Shown: positions 53,838 to 64,000 of the stretch, piece after piece
Layout of the letters: the number at the start of each line of letters is the position of its first letter
Position numbering within the stretch: position 1 is the first letter of the stretch
Assembly (NCBI GenBank): GCA_030549495.1
Contig: JAUIRK010000994.1
Coordinates: 124,001 to 188,000, forward strand
From: Nectonema munidae
Lineage: Eukaryota; Nematomorpha; Nectonematoida; Nectonematidae
DNA: 64,000 nt
Reading direction: 5' to 3'
Translations under genes and position numbers: made by a program
Notes under the pieces: model-generated
What the model saw: the letters and a program-made list of their open reading frames with translations, nothing else
Told to the model about the DNA's origin: nothing
The model's database searches: none

Positions 53838-55640
53838 TTAATGATAGGCCCCATGAAAGAATGCCATACTCAAGGGTAGGTAGGATGATTGATTTATAAA
53901 TAAAAGAGGATTGTTCAATACTTAGACCCCATTTATAAGATATAAGTTTACTAAGAGAGAAAAGAGTTGAAGATAGTTTGTGGTATAGGTTTTTAAAGTG
54001 GGATGGACCTTTTGAGGTTTGATTGAAAGGTGAGCCCTAAATATTTCACGAAGGACGATGGTTGGATGATAGTATCGCTGGATGATAATAGTAGGAGGTG
54101 AGGGGAATGTGTTCGTGTGAAGTGTATAAGAGTTTATCTTACTGCGTTAAATTTTACTTTTAATGAATCGGCTGCAAAATTTAGCGTGTTATAGAGTGAG
54201 TGCATATTCATTATGGTTCCTTTTTGAGAGTTTGAGGTAAAGATAAAGGTTAGATCATATGAATAGGGTTGAAAGAAGACTGAATTGTTAGCTAATATAT
54301 CTAATAGGGGGTTTATAAGTATAATCCAGAGGATATCGGAGAGGCACCCACCTTGTGGCGTGGAAAGTGAGAGGGAATGAATGGCAACTAGAGAATTGTG
54401 TCTGAATATGAGACACCGATTTGAAAGATATTTTTGAATGAATTTTATGAGATAATTGGGTATTTTTGTCGGATCATGTTGAAAATGATTGTGGGATGCC
54501 ATGAGGAATTGAGTGCGTTGTTGATGTCTTGAAAGAGGGCGGATGATGTTAATTTGAATGATGGTTTTGCTTCGAGCTAGGAGGAGAGTCTAGAGCGGAT
54601 TCTGGACTTTTGTGTACGAGATATGCAAATTTGAAGGAATTAATTTTGTTAAATGTCGTGATGTGAAAGAGAAAACTTTTACGTAAAATTTTGCTAAGAT
54701 TTTCCTTAAATTAGGGAGGATGGTGATTAGTCACCAGTTTGTTATGAGGCTTAAGTCTTTGTTGGGTTTAGGGAGTAAAATTTGCTTACCTATTCCCCAG
54801 ATAGATGGAAAAAAGGAGAATTTTAGGCAACTGTTATATAATTATAAGTGATATTGTGAATATAAAGAGAAGGATTTTATGATATGTTTTGTAGTTATAA
54901 GATCAAGGCTTAAAGATGATTTAGGGTTTAGACTGTTTATAGCAGAGGCTAATTTAATTTGATTTACTGGAGGAAATGTTTGGGATGAGGTTATGGATGG
55001 GAAAGAGGAGACATGTTCGCCTAAAGTGTGGTTTACTGTGTTATCGGATATTTGGGAATCCTGAGGGAAAAGGATTGGAAGAAAGGATGGGTTGATTTAA
55101 TGGGTCGTTGGAAATGCTCTGCGAGTTTTGCGACGGAATTAATCACGTTCCATGGATTTTTAAGAGAAGAGGATGAGAATTTTTTCCAAGATTCTTTTTT
55201 TGCAGAATTTATTTCTGCCATATATCTATCTTTCATATTGAAGTAGTGTTCGATGTTGTTAGGGTTTTTACGAAGCGTTTTGAGAGAGTGTTTTAGAGAT
55301 TTTTCAAGTAAGGTGAGAAAAGGAGTCCAGAAGTATGTGCGTTTTCTGCGTAAATATGGCTTGGCTGGGGTAGATAGTGTGATGGAGAGTTTAATTGTGT
55401 TGTTGAGGGCAAGGGCTGCAGAATCAAGATCACGGGGAGAATTTATGTGGGGAATAGTTGAAGGAAGTTTTGAATTTAATAGATTTAGAAAGGTGCTCCA
55501 GTGGGTTTGAAGTGGATTTTGGTTTGATAATCTAGTGAAGGATTTTATATTAACTTGATAAGTTATAAAAAGATGCTCAGAAGCAGGTGGTGTGTTTGAG
55601 ATCTCCCAATTTGTAGTGACTTTTAAATTCAAAATTTATA
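53838..55640 (-). pseudogene. LINE, 5' segment (endonuclease end, reverse transcriptase)
   Basis: The minus strand reads PPASEHLFITYQVNI (SDH motif region of the endonuclease), a linker with AKPYLRRKRTYFWTPFL, and at 54134-54502 the RT block LIKFIQKYLSNRCLIFRHN, STPQGGCLSDILWIILINPL and a worn SYDL in place of YADD. The frame is broken at several points. Together with 41837-42250 and 33640-34861 it makes one jockey/I-like LINE of about 3.4 kb, read from high to low coordinates. The 5' part before the endonuclease end is absent. Confidence 0.85.
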
Positions 55641-55645
55641 ATCCT

Positions 55646-57457
55646 TTAACCTTATTAGTGCTGGGGTGGGGCGTAAAACGCCCGTCTCCCTCTTGACTAA
55701 AAAATTAATTGTACAAAATTGGATTAATCATATCCATTCAAATTTCATGACTTTTCCTAAAATCGCTAACTGCATCTTTTTATTTCTTGACTCATTTTTT
55801 ACATTTAGGATTTGAAAATACCTATAAGTGTTAATCAATTTACGTTTACTTCTAAAAATTGTCTCCAAAAACATTCATTTAAATTTTACACTGAAATATA
55901 TGTGTTATACTAAATCGCCCATGCTGGTTTCATTTCTGAACTCATTTTTTATATTTAGGATTTGAAAATACCTATAAGTGTTAATCAAATTTGTGGTTTA
56001 CTTCTAAAAATTGTCTCGAAAAACATTCAATCTAATTTTAGATGAAATATATGCTTTTATACTAAATCAACATTGACTCAATTTTGGCTAATACGTTTAA
56101 AAATATCTGGAAGTGGCAATTGAATTAGTTTTGTATGCCTGAAAATCAGCTCTGTGAAAAATATTTCAAAAAAGCTTTGTATATTAGTTATATAGTAAAA
56201 ATAAACTTTTTTTTGTATATTTTGGCTTATAATTCTTTCTACAATCATCTTGAGTATGAAATAATTATTTAAAAAAAACAAAAGGTATTATAAAAGCTTT
56301 TGAAAATTTGTGAGAGAATAAACCAAGTTGAAAACTAATTGAAAAGAAAATATGTGATCAAAACAAATAATTAAAAAAATATATGTATCTTGACTAAATG
56401 GAAGATATACCATGCTCTAATGAACTAGGAACTGGTGTAATGATCTAATATGGGTGCTTCAAAAATGATTCTGACCATGAAAAAGAAGTTCCTCTTTTAC
56501 AAAAAAAAATCTTTAAATCTAGAGCTTACCATCTAGGATTACAATTTAGGTCAGAGTTATCAAAAATGGCAAAGATGCCAATATGTGAGTATTTAGTCAC
56601 TACCAAGATATTTTTAACTTAAATTGAATTTGTCCACCTTTTTCTTTTTGCGTGAAAGAGAGAATCATTTAGATGAAGAAGGAGGACAACTTTTTGTAAT
56701 TAAACAATGAACATCATTAAAGATTCATCAGAAAAAAAACTTTTGAACTTGGATTGGTTGACAAATATTCAGTCTTGATAATTATCTGATAATAAAATAC
56801 ACGATACTGATTAAAAAAAGCCTAAGATCATCTATAGAAGATTCTTTAATCAAAATGCTTTGGAAGAGGAAAAAATCTGTTCAAAATAAATCCTTACAAA
56901 CATTTTTTCAAACACAGATTGAAGAAAATAAATTTCTAATGAAAAAAAAGAGCCACCAAGAAAGGAACATCATAGAATGAATAGCAAAATTACATACTGT
57001 AAAATATAGAAGATATGACGTAGAAACTACGAGCCGATAACGAATTTGTAGCCAAAAAAATAGAGGTCGTATCGAGATACATAATTTACTGAACAAATGA
57101 AATATTTTGAGTGAATTAAACATCTACAGTTGGTTTATTAAATAAATTAAGAAAATAATTACCAGAGAAATACTGCAAGTAGAATTTATTTTAAAGTTTA
57201 TATATTTGACATTGATTTACAGGTTTAATCGATTTTGACAGGTTTTATTGATTTTATAAAAAAGAATATCACAATTAAATTCTACATACTTGAAATGTAT
57301 AAAAAACTTTTTATAAGAATAAAAATTTTAATTTTGACATGGGCTGCCATATTTAAATTATTTTTTGTCAGATTTGGGTATTTTAAAAAAAAAAGGAATA
57401 TTACCAGTAAACACATCGTACTTGAAAATGAGTATGTGTTGTAAAAAACATTATATA
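55646..57457. mobile_element. element with tandem repeats, left part (interrupted by Tigger 2)
   Basis: The left end CCTTATTAGTGCTGGGG after TTTAA resembles the end at 52281. A possible right end, CCCAGCACTACTAGAG, is at about 59790-59806 beyond Tigger 2. Two tandem units of about 150 bp lie at 55790-56070 (shared TAGGATTTGAAAATACCTAT and AAAATTGTCTC). The rest is AT-rich without a gene. Confidence 0.45.
55790..56070. repeat. two tandem units of about 150 bp
   Basis: TTTAGGATTTGAAAATACCT recurs after about 150 bases, followed in both by GTGTTAATCAA and TTACTTCTAAAAATTGTCTC. Confidence 0.88.
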
Positions 57458-57835
57458 CATTCAAACCTGCTCTAAACGCCACCTCTATAAGATCGCCACT
57501 TCTTTAAGAGCGCCACTTTCTTACAGTCCCGATCAATTTTACATTAAAAATACCCTGTAAAAGACCACCACCTCTGTAACGGCGCCAAGCGCCACTACAT
57601 TGCAGTCCGAATCTTAATAAAAACTTGCACAAGAACGCCACGCACCATACTAGAGAAGTATATTATTTTGTTAGCCTTCCTTATTTATTATCTACATTAC
57701 TAGAAAATGAAATCTTGCATCAGTTGACTACTGAGATGACAAAAAGAAACTTTCTAATGATGTACGTGAATTACAACTAAACTTGAAATGTAATTTATCA
57801 TATGACTGGCACGCGTACATCTTGATCACTTTTAA

Positions 57836-57958
57836 CCCTCTGAGGACCAGTGGGTCACCAGTGATCCAAGAAATGAAAATCGCCTGATTTGAATATATAG
57901 AATTCCATTGAAAAAGAAAGCAGACGAATCTCCTCTTCAAAATGTTGGTCCTCAAAGG
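57836..57958. mobile_element. MITE of the CCCTTTGAGGACC family, copy 2
   Basis: The left end CCCTCTGAGGACC follows TTAA at 57832-57835. The right end, inverted, is CCTTTGAGGACC, but the TTAA after it is worn. Inner sequence (GTGGGTCACCAGTGATCC, AAAGCAGACGA) matches 29176-29297. Confidence 0.88.
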
Positions 57959-58194
57959 AAACAATGAACGGTAATCTTCGATGTGTATCAAGTTATGCAG
58001 AGTGGTAGATAAAATAAGATTTCATGTATACGACTAACACGCATATGCCTTATGTCATTCATGCAGCATTGATAATTGTAATTAATGATGTATACGTATT
58101 TACGTGGCAAGTGTTTTACTTAGAATGAAAGTTTCTTCATCACATATTTTTGCTTTATTTAGAGCTAACACATAATAATTGTTTTCTATCAAAA

Positions 58195-59567
58195 TGTCTA
58201 AAGGAAATAAAAAAAACTCTGTCCCTTGTAGATAAAGTTAAGGTGTTTGAAATGTACGAAAAAATTGAAAGTTGGCGTAAAGTGGCTGGCGCATTCAGCG
58301 TCAGCAAAGATCAAGTTCAAAATATTATGAAGCGAAAAGCCGAAATTTTGCATGATTTTCAAAACAATGCTCCAAACGATCGTAAACGTAAAATGCGAAA
58401 AACAGGAAATGAAAAAGTTAATGAACTAAGTTGAAAGTGGTTTCAAGACTCTTCAACTAGACGAGTACAAGTCAGTTTGTAAAGCGTCATAATATTGTGT
58501 TTCGATCTGTGTCTGGGGAAAGTGGTGATGTAGACAAAAGTGTTGTTTGTAATTGGAAACAAAAGCTTTCTACCATTTGTGCTGGGTATGAGCCAAAAAA
58601 CATTTTTAATATGGATGAAACCGGCTTGTTCTACAGAAACATTCAGCGAAACAAATCATTACATGTTAAAGGGCATAACACACATGGCGGTAAACAGTCT
58701 AAAGACCGCATTACCGCTGCTTTATCTGCTTCAATGACTGGAGAGAAATTTCCTTTACTTGTGATAGGAAAATCGGAAAATCCTCGTTGTTTTAAAAACA
58801 TTGATAAACATTCACTTCCTGTTAAATATAAGTCAAACAAAAAGTCGTGGATGACAGGTGAAATCTTTGATAATTGGGTAAAAAGGTTTGATTGTCAAAT
58901 GAAAAATCAAAAACGAGAAGTCTTGTTATTGTTGGACAATTCTCCTGCGCACCCTCATGTGACACTTACTAGCGTTAAATTAGTTTTTCTGCCACCAAAC
59001 ACATCAGTTATTCAGCCCATGGATCAAGGCATCATACAGGCCATGAAGCTAAAATACAGAGACAGACAGCTACAGTTTGTTTGTGACAACATTGCGAAAG
59101 ATGAGTTCATCACTGGTCTGGAAATTCTCCGAAAAATTTCTCTTTTGGATGCCATCAACTGGGTCCATAAAGCTTGGAATGAAGTGATCTCTTCCACTAT
59201 TCATAAGTGTTTTGCTCGAGTTGGATTTACTGCAGAGGTTTTCACGAATGTAAACACATCAGATATGGAAAGCACGGAGATTGACGTTGATGTTTTCGAA
59301 GAAACCAATGATGTTTCTTCATCAGTTTTATGTCTTTCCAAAGAATTATTTGGATTACAATTCAACAATCTTCACCACATTGATAATGACCTTCCTACCT
59401 GAAATTATGCTATTGACTGGGATCGCTCCGCTTCAGATATTTTTCATGATAACGAAAAGGACTCAGATGGTGATGATTATGTTGATGATAACGGTGGTAA
59501 AGAGCCAGTTGAAGAATCGTTCAAGCCACCTTCTTTAACTCACGTCCAAGACTGCATAGAAATATGA
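58195..59567 (+). pseudogene. Tigger-type transposase 2
   Basis: The ATG at 58195 opens MSKGNKKN; a frameshift after it leads into KKTLSLVDKVKVFEMYEKIE and SWRKVAGAFSVSKDQVQNIM, the CENP-B-type N-terminal HTH. After VNELS there is a TGA and then QDSSTRRVQVS; most of the second HTH is deleted before QFVKRHNIVFRSVSGES. From 58497 the DDE_1 core is open: FNMDETGLFYRN, EVLLLLDNSPAHPHV and VIQPMDQGIIQAMK give the three catalytic Asp residues. An in-frame TGA at 59400-59402 precedes an acidic tail that runs on to 59567. So the core is well kept but the DNA-binding part is broken. Confidence 0.92.
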
Positions 59568-59726
59568 AATGTTTTTATTGATAAATTTTTTTGAAATTGT
59601 GTTAATTCAATTTTCTATGATAAATTTTTCAGATACTGAAGGTGAACCTTGATAAAACCACCACCTGCGTAAAACAGCGGCTTTTGACTGGTCCCAAGGG
59701 TGACTGTCTTAAACAGGTTTGACGTA

Positions 59727-61729
59727 TTAATATCTGAGAAAAAGAGAGGCACTTTATGCACCCTCCTCTCAGTACTTGAGCGGACAAATTTAGCCCAGCA
59801 CTACTAGAGAAACAAATTCTAAATTACATCTTTTAATCCAGTTATCTTTAAAACATTTAAAAAATAAAATTTGAGAACTGGGAATGGAGCTTAAAAGCAG
59901 AATAGTTCTAAATGTGGTTTCTACAAGGAAAATAAAATAAATTTTTTCATAAATTATTTTTGAACAGGAAAGATCAACTTCACCAGTATTTTCGGCAGTA
60001 GTTTCAAAAATAATTGCTTTAACTTGGTCTGCAAGTTCAAACAAGTCATAACAAGATTGGTGTATGCTATTCCTCTTGATTTTATCAATTTTGAAACTGA
60101 AAAAAATATATTCGCAACCAAGATAAGAAATGAGTATGAATAACGATCAGTGTTATGAGACGAAAGGATTAAAGAGAACTTTCACCATCCTACCATCCCA
60201 TTGAAAACATTAATAGGGCTATTTACAGAAAAATCTTGGCAGAGATTTCTCTTGTGTTCTGTTTTTTTGCACGTGAATGTAATTGTGAGTGATATTGTAA
60301 TCAGGAAGATCTATTACACATTAGCATCTTCTGTAAGTTTGCGTTCGATCTAAAGGGGATATACATATATTAGGTGATACAATAGGCAGGATGTTGTCCA
60401 ATTGCGTTACCGAAACTTTAGATATGGGGAGTGGTTCTCAAAAAGGAAGAAAATCTTTTTGCCAGCACCAATTCAATTGAAAATTCAATTAGGAGCTTGA
60501 TAGATAAAGGACAAGAATATCCTCTTCAGTTTTATCACTTTCTGTTACTCTTAAATCTTTTTTTATTTGTCCATTCTTTTGAAGAAATCTTACAATGTTT
60601 ATGGTGCCATGTTCTTGTTTAGAAATATTGGACGTAAACTCTATCACGTAGAGGTTGGCATAAAGCATCTTGAATCTTTCATTTTTTGAAATATGTGAGT
60701 GATAAAATAAGCAAATGCTAGCCTATACGCAGGTAACTCTGAACCTTCAAAATCATGAGTTGTAAATCCGATCAAGTAGAGTTTTTACCTTTAAGCGTAA
60801 ATGTTGCCATACATTGTATATTATTGATAAGCAAAAAAATTCATTCACAGAAAAAAGGCTAAAATTTAAATTAATTAAATCAAAATCTCTGTTTTATTTG
60901 GAAATTATAGATCTTTTCCACATATATTGTATTTAAATCTAAAAATGATTTAAAATAACTGCTTATTTTCTGACAAATAATTTTTTGAGACAAAAGTGTT
61001 ACTCAGTTTAAAATAAAAATGGATTTTAAGGAGTGTCTGGCTACGCTGATATTGAAATAGCGTAATTTGCACACAAACAACAAGCACAAAATTTTAAAAT
61101 ATACTGTGTTTCGTTTATCAATTTTTTGTTGAGTGAAATATTGAGTGGTAGAAAGGAGTAGTGATTTATCAATGAAATTTTTCACTGATACTATTATATG
61201 AATATTCGGATCAGGGACCGAACTCTAGATTTGACGGCGCATTAAGATAAAAAGTAGAGGATACGATCTGCTTTCTTTACCAATAACATATCATAACAAT
61301 TTTAAGAAATAAGAATCAAAATGCACATGTTTTTGCTATTATAATAATAATCATATATGCTAATATTCAGATCTAATTAGGACCTTCCTCATTCGATGCT
61401 TTCTCCTGACTAGATTTCACCTTACTATTTTATAATGTAAAATGTATTAATCTTGTTGATTCATTAATCATTCTGACAGCTGTTGCAATAAACCAGGAAT
61501 ATTTAGTAAAAAAAATAATTGTCAAGACTATGAAACGTTCTTAAAGCATGGCAGTGAAACTACATCAATAAAATTCGAATCAAATCTAGTCTAGCCATTT
61601 CTTCTGTTATTTTTAATATTTCTTCTGGAATGAAATTCTTTAATTTTGCAGTGTATGCTTATTAATAGCTTAAATCAATAACAAAGTAAAAATAAAATGA
61701 AAGGATTGTTAGTTGCAAAAAGTTGAAAC
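59727..61729. other. AT-rich sequence, no gene seen
   Basis: Apart from a possible element end at about 59790-59806 and a B-box-like GTTCGGTCCC near 61215 on the minus strand, nothing is recognised. Short frames have no domain. Confidence 0.5.
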
Positions 61730-64000
61730 TAGGGTTTAATTCTCGAGATCTCGATCTCAAGATTTATTTGATTTTAAGGACAAAATCTCGACTCCGAGAT
61801 TTATATTTTTCCCGAGAAATCTCGCAAAATATTTTTAGGTTTTTGTTTTGGAGCCGTTCATAAGAGTGACGATTTGAAAGAGTTTTATAATAATCTGCCC
61901 TTCTTAAAATAGCGATTAAAAGAGTGAAGAACCAAACATAAGAATAATAAAAATCAAGAGAGTGATGACAAAAAATTTATGTAATAATTTTAGTTATAAA
62001 TCATAATTAAGAATTCAATTGTATCATATAAATAGTTGAATAATATTATATTAATAACTTGTCACCCTTTTTTATGACACTCTTTTGTTTTGTCTCTCTT
62101 TTAATAATAAAAAAATGAAAATTTTCTAATTTCTTCTAGAAATTTTTTTCCAAAGCTCTAAAACTAAAATGGCTGAACCCTCCCAAAAATCCTTTGTTTG
62201 GAGTTTTTTCGAAAAAATATCTAACAAAGAAAGTGTTCAATGCAAATTTTGCAAAAAAGTTTTTGCTTCAAAAGGCATGTCTACTACTGGTTTAATTCGC
62301 CATCTCAAAAGTAATCATGCTATTACAGAATCGAATTTCAAACATAATCTTATACACTCTCAAAAAAGACCACATTATGATGACGAAGAAGCAAGTTGTT
62401 TCAAAGAGAGTTCTCGTTTATTTCCTAAGATTTTCGCAAAAAAAGAAAGTTTGTCCGAGATTGTATCAAAACTTGTATTCGTCGATCTTTTTTCTATTCA
62501 TTCAATAACGAAAAGTGAATTTATTAGAAGATCGTTGAAGGAAAGAGGTTTTAAATTACCACAAAATGGCAGCGATGTTATGAAACTAGTTCATGAACAA
62601 TATAAAATTGTCAAAAAAATTATAAAAGTAAAAATAAAATCTACACTTGACAAAAACGAAAAGTTCTGTGTTTCACTCGATGAATTTTCCTCATTAAGAA
62701 ATAAAAGATACTTCACTCTCAATTTGCATTCAAGTCAAAGTGAGTTTTTTAATTTAGGAATGCATTCACTGCTGAAAACGCACTAGAAAAAATTAAGCAA
62801 AAAATGGAGGAATCTTGATATCAATCTTCAAGATCACATTATTGCTTTTTTAAAAGATGGGGTAAGTTTGACGATTAAACTAGCTAGAATCAGCGGAATT
62901 TTACATCATCAAATATGTTATGCTCATAGAATACATTTAGCCGTTTGTGATGTGTTGTACAAAGGAAATAGAAATGTGGAGACTTCAACTCATTCTTCTC
63001 CAGAAAGTAGTGATGAAGACGAATTTGAATACGAAAATGATGCTTTTAATTTTGATTTAGACAATCAAGCAATTACCGTATACCATCATTTTCTTTGTGA
63101 TTATGACAGAAAAATGGGTTTAAATTTTAATGAAATTTAAAAAAAACTCAGAAAAATTATCAAAATTTTCAAAAAATCTCCATTAAAGAATGAAATTTTG
63201 CAGAATTATGTCAAAAAAGAGTTTAAAAATGGAAAAAAAATGTGCTCTTAGACTCGAAAACAAGATTGAACAGCATAATTTCAATGGTGGAACGGCTCCT
63301 TGAAATTAAATCTTGTGTCGAGAAAAGCTTGATTGACATAAAAAAAAGTATTTCAATTTCTGATTCTGAAGCAAGTTTTTTAAATGATCTCGTGAACACA
63401 TTAAATCCAATTAAAATTACTTCCGAAAGAATCTGCAGTAGAGATTCAAATTTACTGACAGCCGAAGCTGCGCTTGACTTTATATTTAATGAAATAAGCT
63501 CTCTTTGTACCACTTTCTCTTTAAAAGTTAAAGACTCCTTACTTTCAAGAGTCAGCATGAGAAGAAACAAAGAACTTATTAGTCTTTTAGAATATTTAAA
63601 TTTCGTAAAAAATTTAGAACAGAGATCACTGAATAGTTTGACACTTTTAGATTTACCCCAAGTTCGTAAAATAGCAGGCAATGTGCTGAAGAAAGAAGGA
63701 ATGGAAAAAGTTGAAAGCTTGAATGCCAGTGAAGATATTTCCGTTGAAAGTGAGAAGAGCTTCAGAAGTTTGAATGAAAAGCTTGAAACATCAATTAAGA
63801 GTAGATTGTGTCCAAAAAAATGAAATGGTTTCAAATATTGGTGAGAGTAATTATTGTAGGGAATTAAAAGCGTTCGAAGTGACTGGGAAAATGTCAACTC
63901 AGCTAGAAAAGTTATTCAATAATTTAAAAAGTATTCCACCAACATCCACCAAGTGTGAAAGAGTATTTTCTTCAGCAGGGCTTTTTATCACGAAGCTTAG
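61730..64000 (+). mobile_element. hAT transposon, left part, runs off the window
   Basis: TAGGGTTTAATTCTCGAGAT at 61730 is a hAT-like end and is followed by repeated TCTCGAGATCTCG and CGAGAAATCTCG strings, probably transposase-binding sites. The coding region starts at 62169. The right end is beyond the window, so the target duplication cannot be checked. Confidence 0.78.
62169..64000 (+). pseudogene. hAT transposase with BED zinc finger, broken and partial
   Basis: The ATG at 62169 opens MAEPSQKSFVWSFFEKISNK. Residues 8-50 are a BED finger (Cys25, Cys28, His45, His50). The frame then holds FCVSLDEFSSLRNKRYFTL, which is the first catalytic-Asp region, and at 62868-63140 a shifted piece ISGILHHQICYAHRIHLAVC, the CxxH region. 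The part 63242-63823 is in another frame (AEAALDFIFNEISSL). The last stretch returns to the first frame with SIPPTSTKCERVFSSAGLFI, the hAT dimerisation motif at the C-terminus. At least one stop and two frameshifts break it. It continues past 64000 for only a few codons by family length. Confidence 0.88.

Larger units (their letters stand above)
57458..59724 (+). mobile_element. pogo/Tigger element 2 (2267 bp)
   Basis: The left end CATTCAAACCTGCTCTAAAC follows TA (57456-57457). The right end, inverted, reads CGTCAAACCTGTTTAAGACA and is followed by TA (59725-59726). The inner left region has repeated CGCCAC/GCGCCA units (57477-57640). The transposase is at 58195-59567. A TTAA MITE sits in the 5' part (57836-57958). 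Confidence 0.88.

Noticed and set aside
63223-63897. Minus-strand 224-codon frame near the end
   Set aside because: Antisense shadow of the hAT transposase; its Ser/Phe/Leu-rich composition comes from the complementary strand.

Overview
The window looks like AT-rich nuclear DNA from an invertebrate animal. It holds one intron-split host gene and a dense crowd of transposons. I lean towards an arthropod, perhaps a crustacean, because of the mix of piggyBac, pogo/Tigger, hAT, MULE and jockey/I-like LINE copies, but nothing fixes the species. There is no sign of bacterial or phage gene organisation.

Region 1 (123-19129, minus strand) is the 3' two thirds of a polypeptide N-acetylgalactosaminyltransferase (GALNT, mucin-type O-glycosylation, Golgi). 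Six exons are recognisable: 18963-19129, 9352-9516, 8554-8881, 4223-4410, 806-1093 and 123-377. Five of them join with matching splice phases and give a continuous catalytic plus ricin-like lectin protein. The last join is out of phase. The membrane anchor and stem exons were not found. The introns carry a LINE relic, non-autonomous hAT copies, MITEs and old piggyBac debris.

Region 2 (about 19.2-33.6 kb) is transposon debris: a decayed piggyBac (about 19965-21646), a nearly whole piggyBac with one frameshift (21863-23951), a third hAT non-autonomous copy, a LINE fragment, a Tigger transposase interrupted by a TTAA-flanked MITE, a pogo deletion derivative and small MITEs.

Region 3 (33.6-55.6 kb) is a stack of insertions. 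A jockey/I-like LINE on the minus strand is the oldest layer and survives as three pieces (33640-34861, 41837-42250, 53838-55640). MULE-1 (34862-41836, 9-bp target duplication) and piggyBac B (42251-53837) inserted into it, and MULE-2 (42749-50515) inserted into piggyBac B. Both MULEs encode the same unusual fusion: a PHD-like zinc finger, an OTU-type cysteine-protease domain and a MULE DDE transposase in one protein. MULE-1 carries it as an open frame of 926 codons between 1.6-1.8 kb inverted arms. The arms themselves hold broken inverted copies of the OTU segment. This family is the most interesting content of the window.

Region 4 (55.6-64.0 kb) holds an element with about 150-bp tandem repeats, a second Tigger (57458-59724) and the left part of a BED-finger hAT transposon that runs off the end. 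Apart from the GALNT gene I see no convincing host gene.
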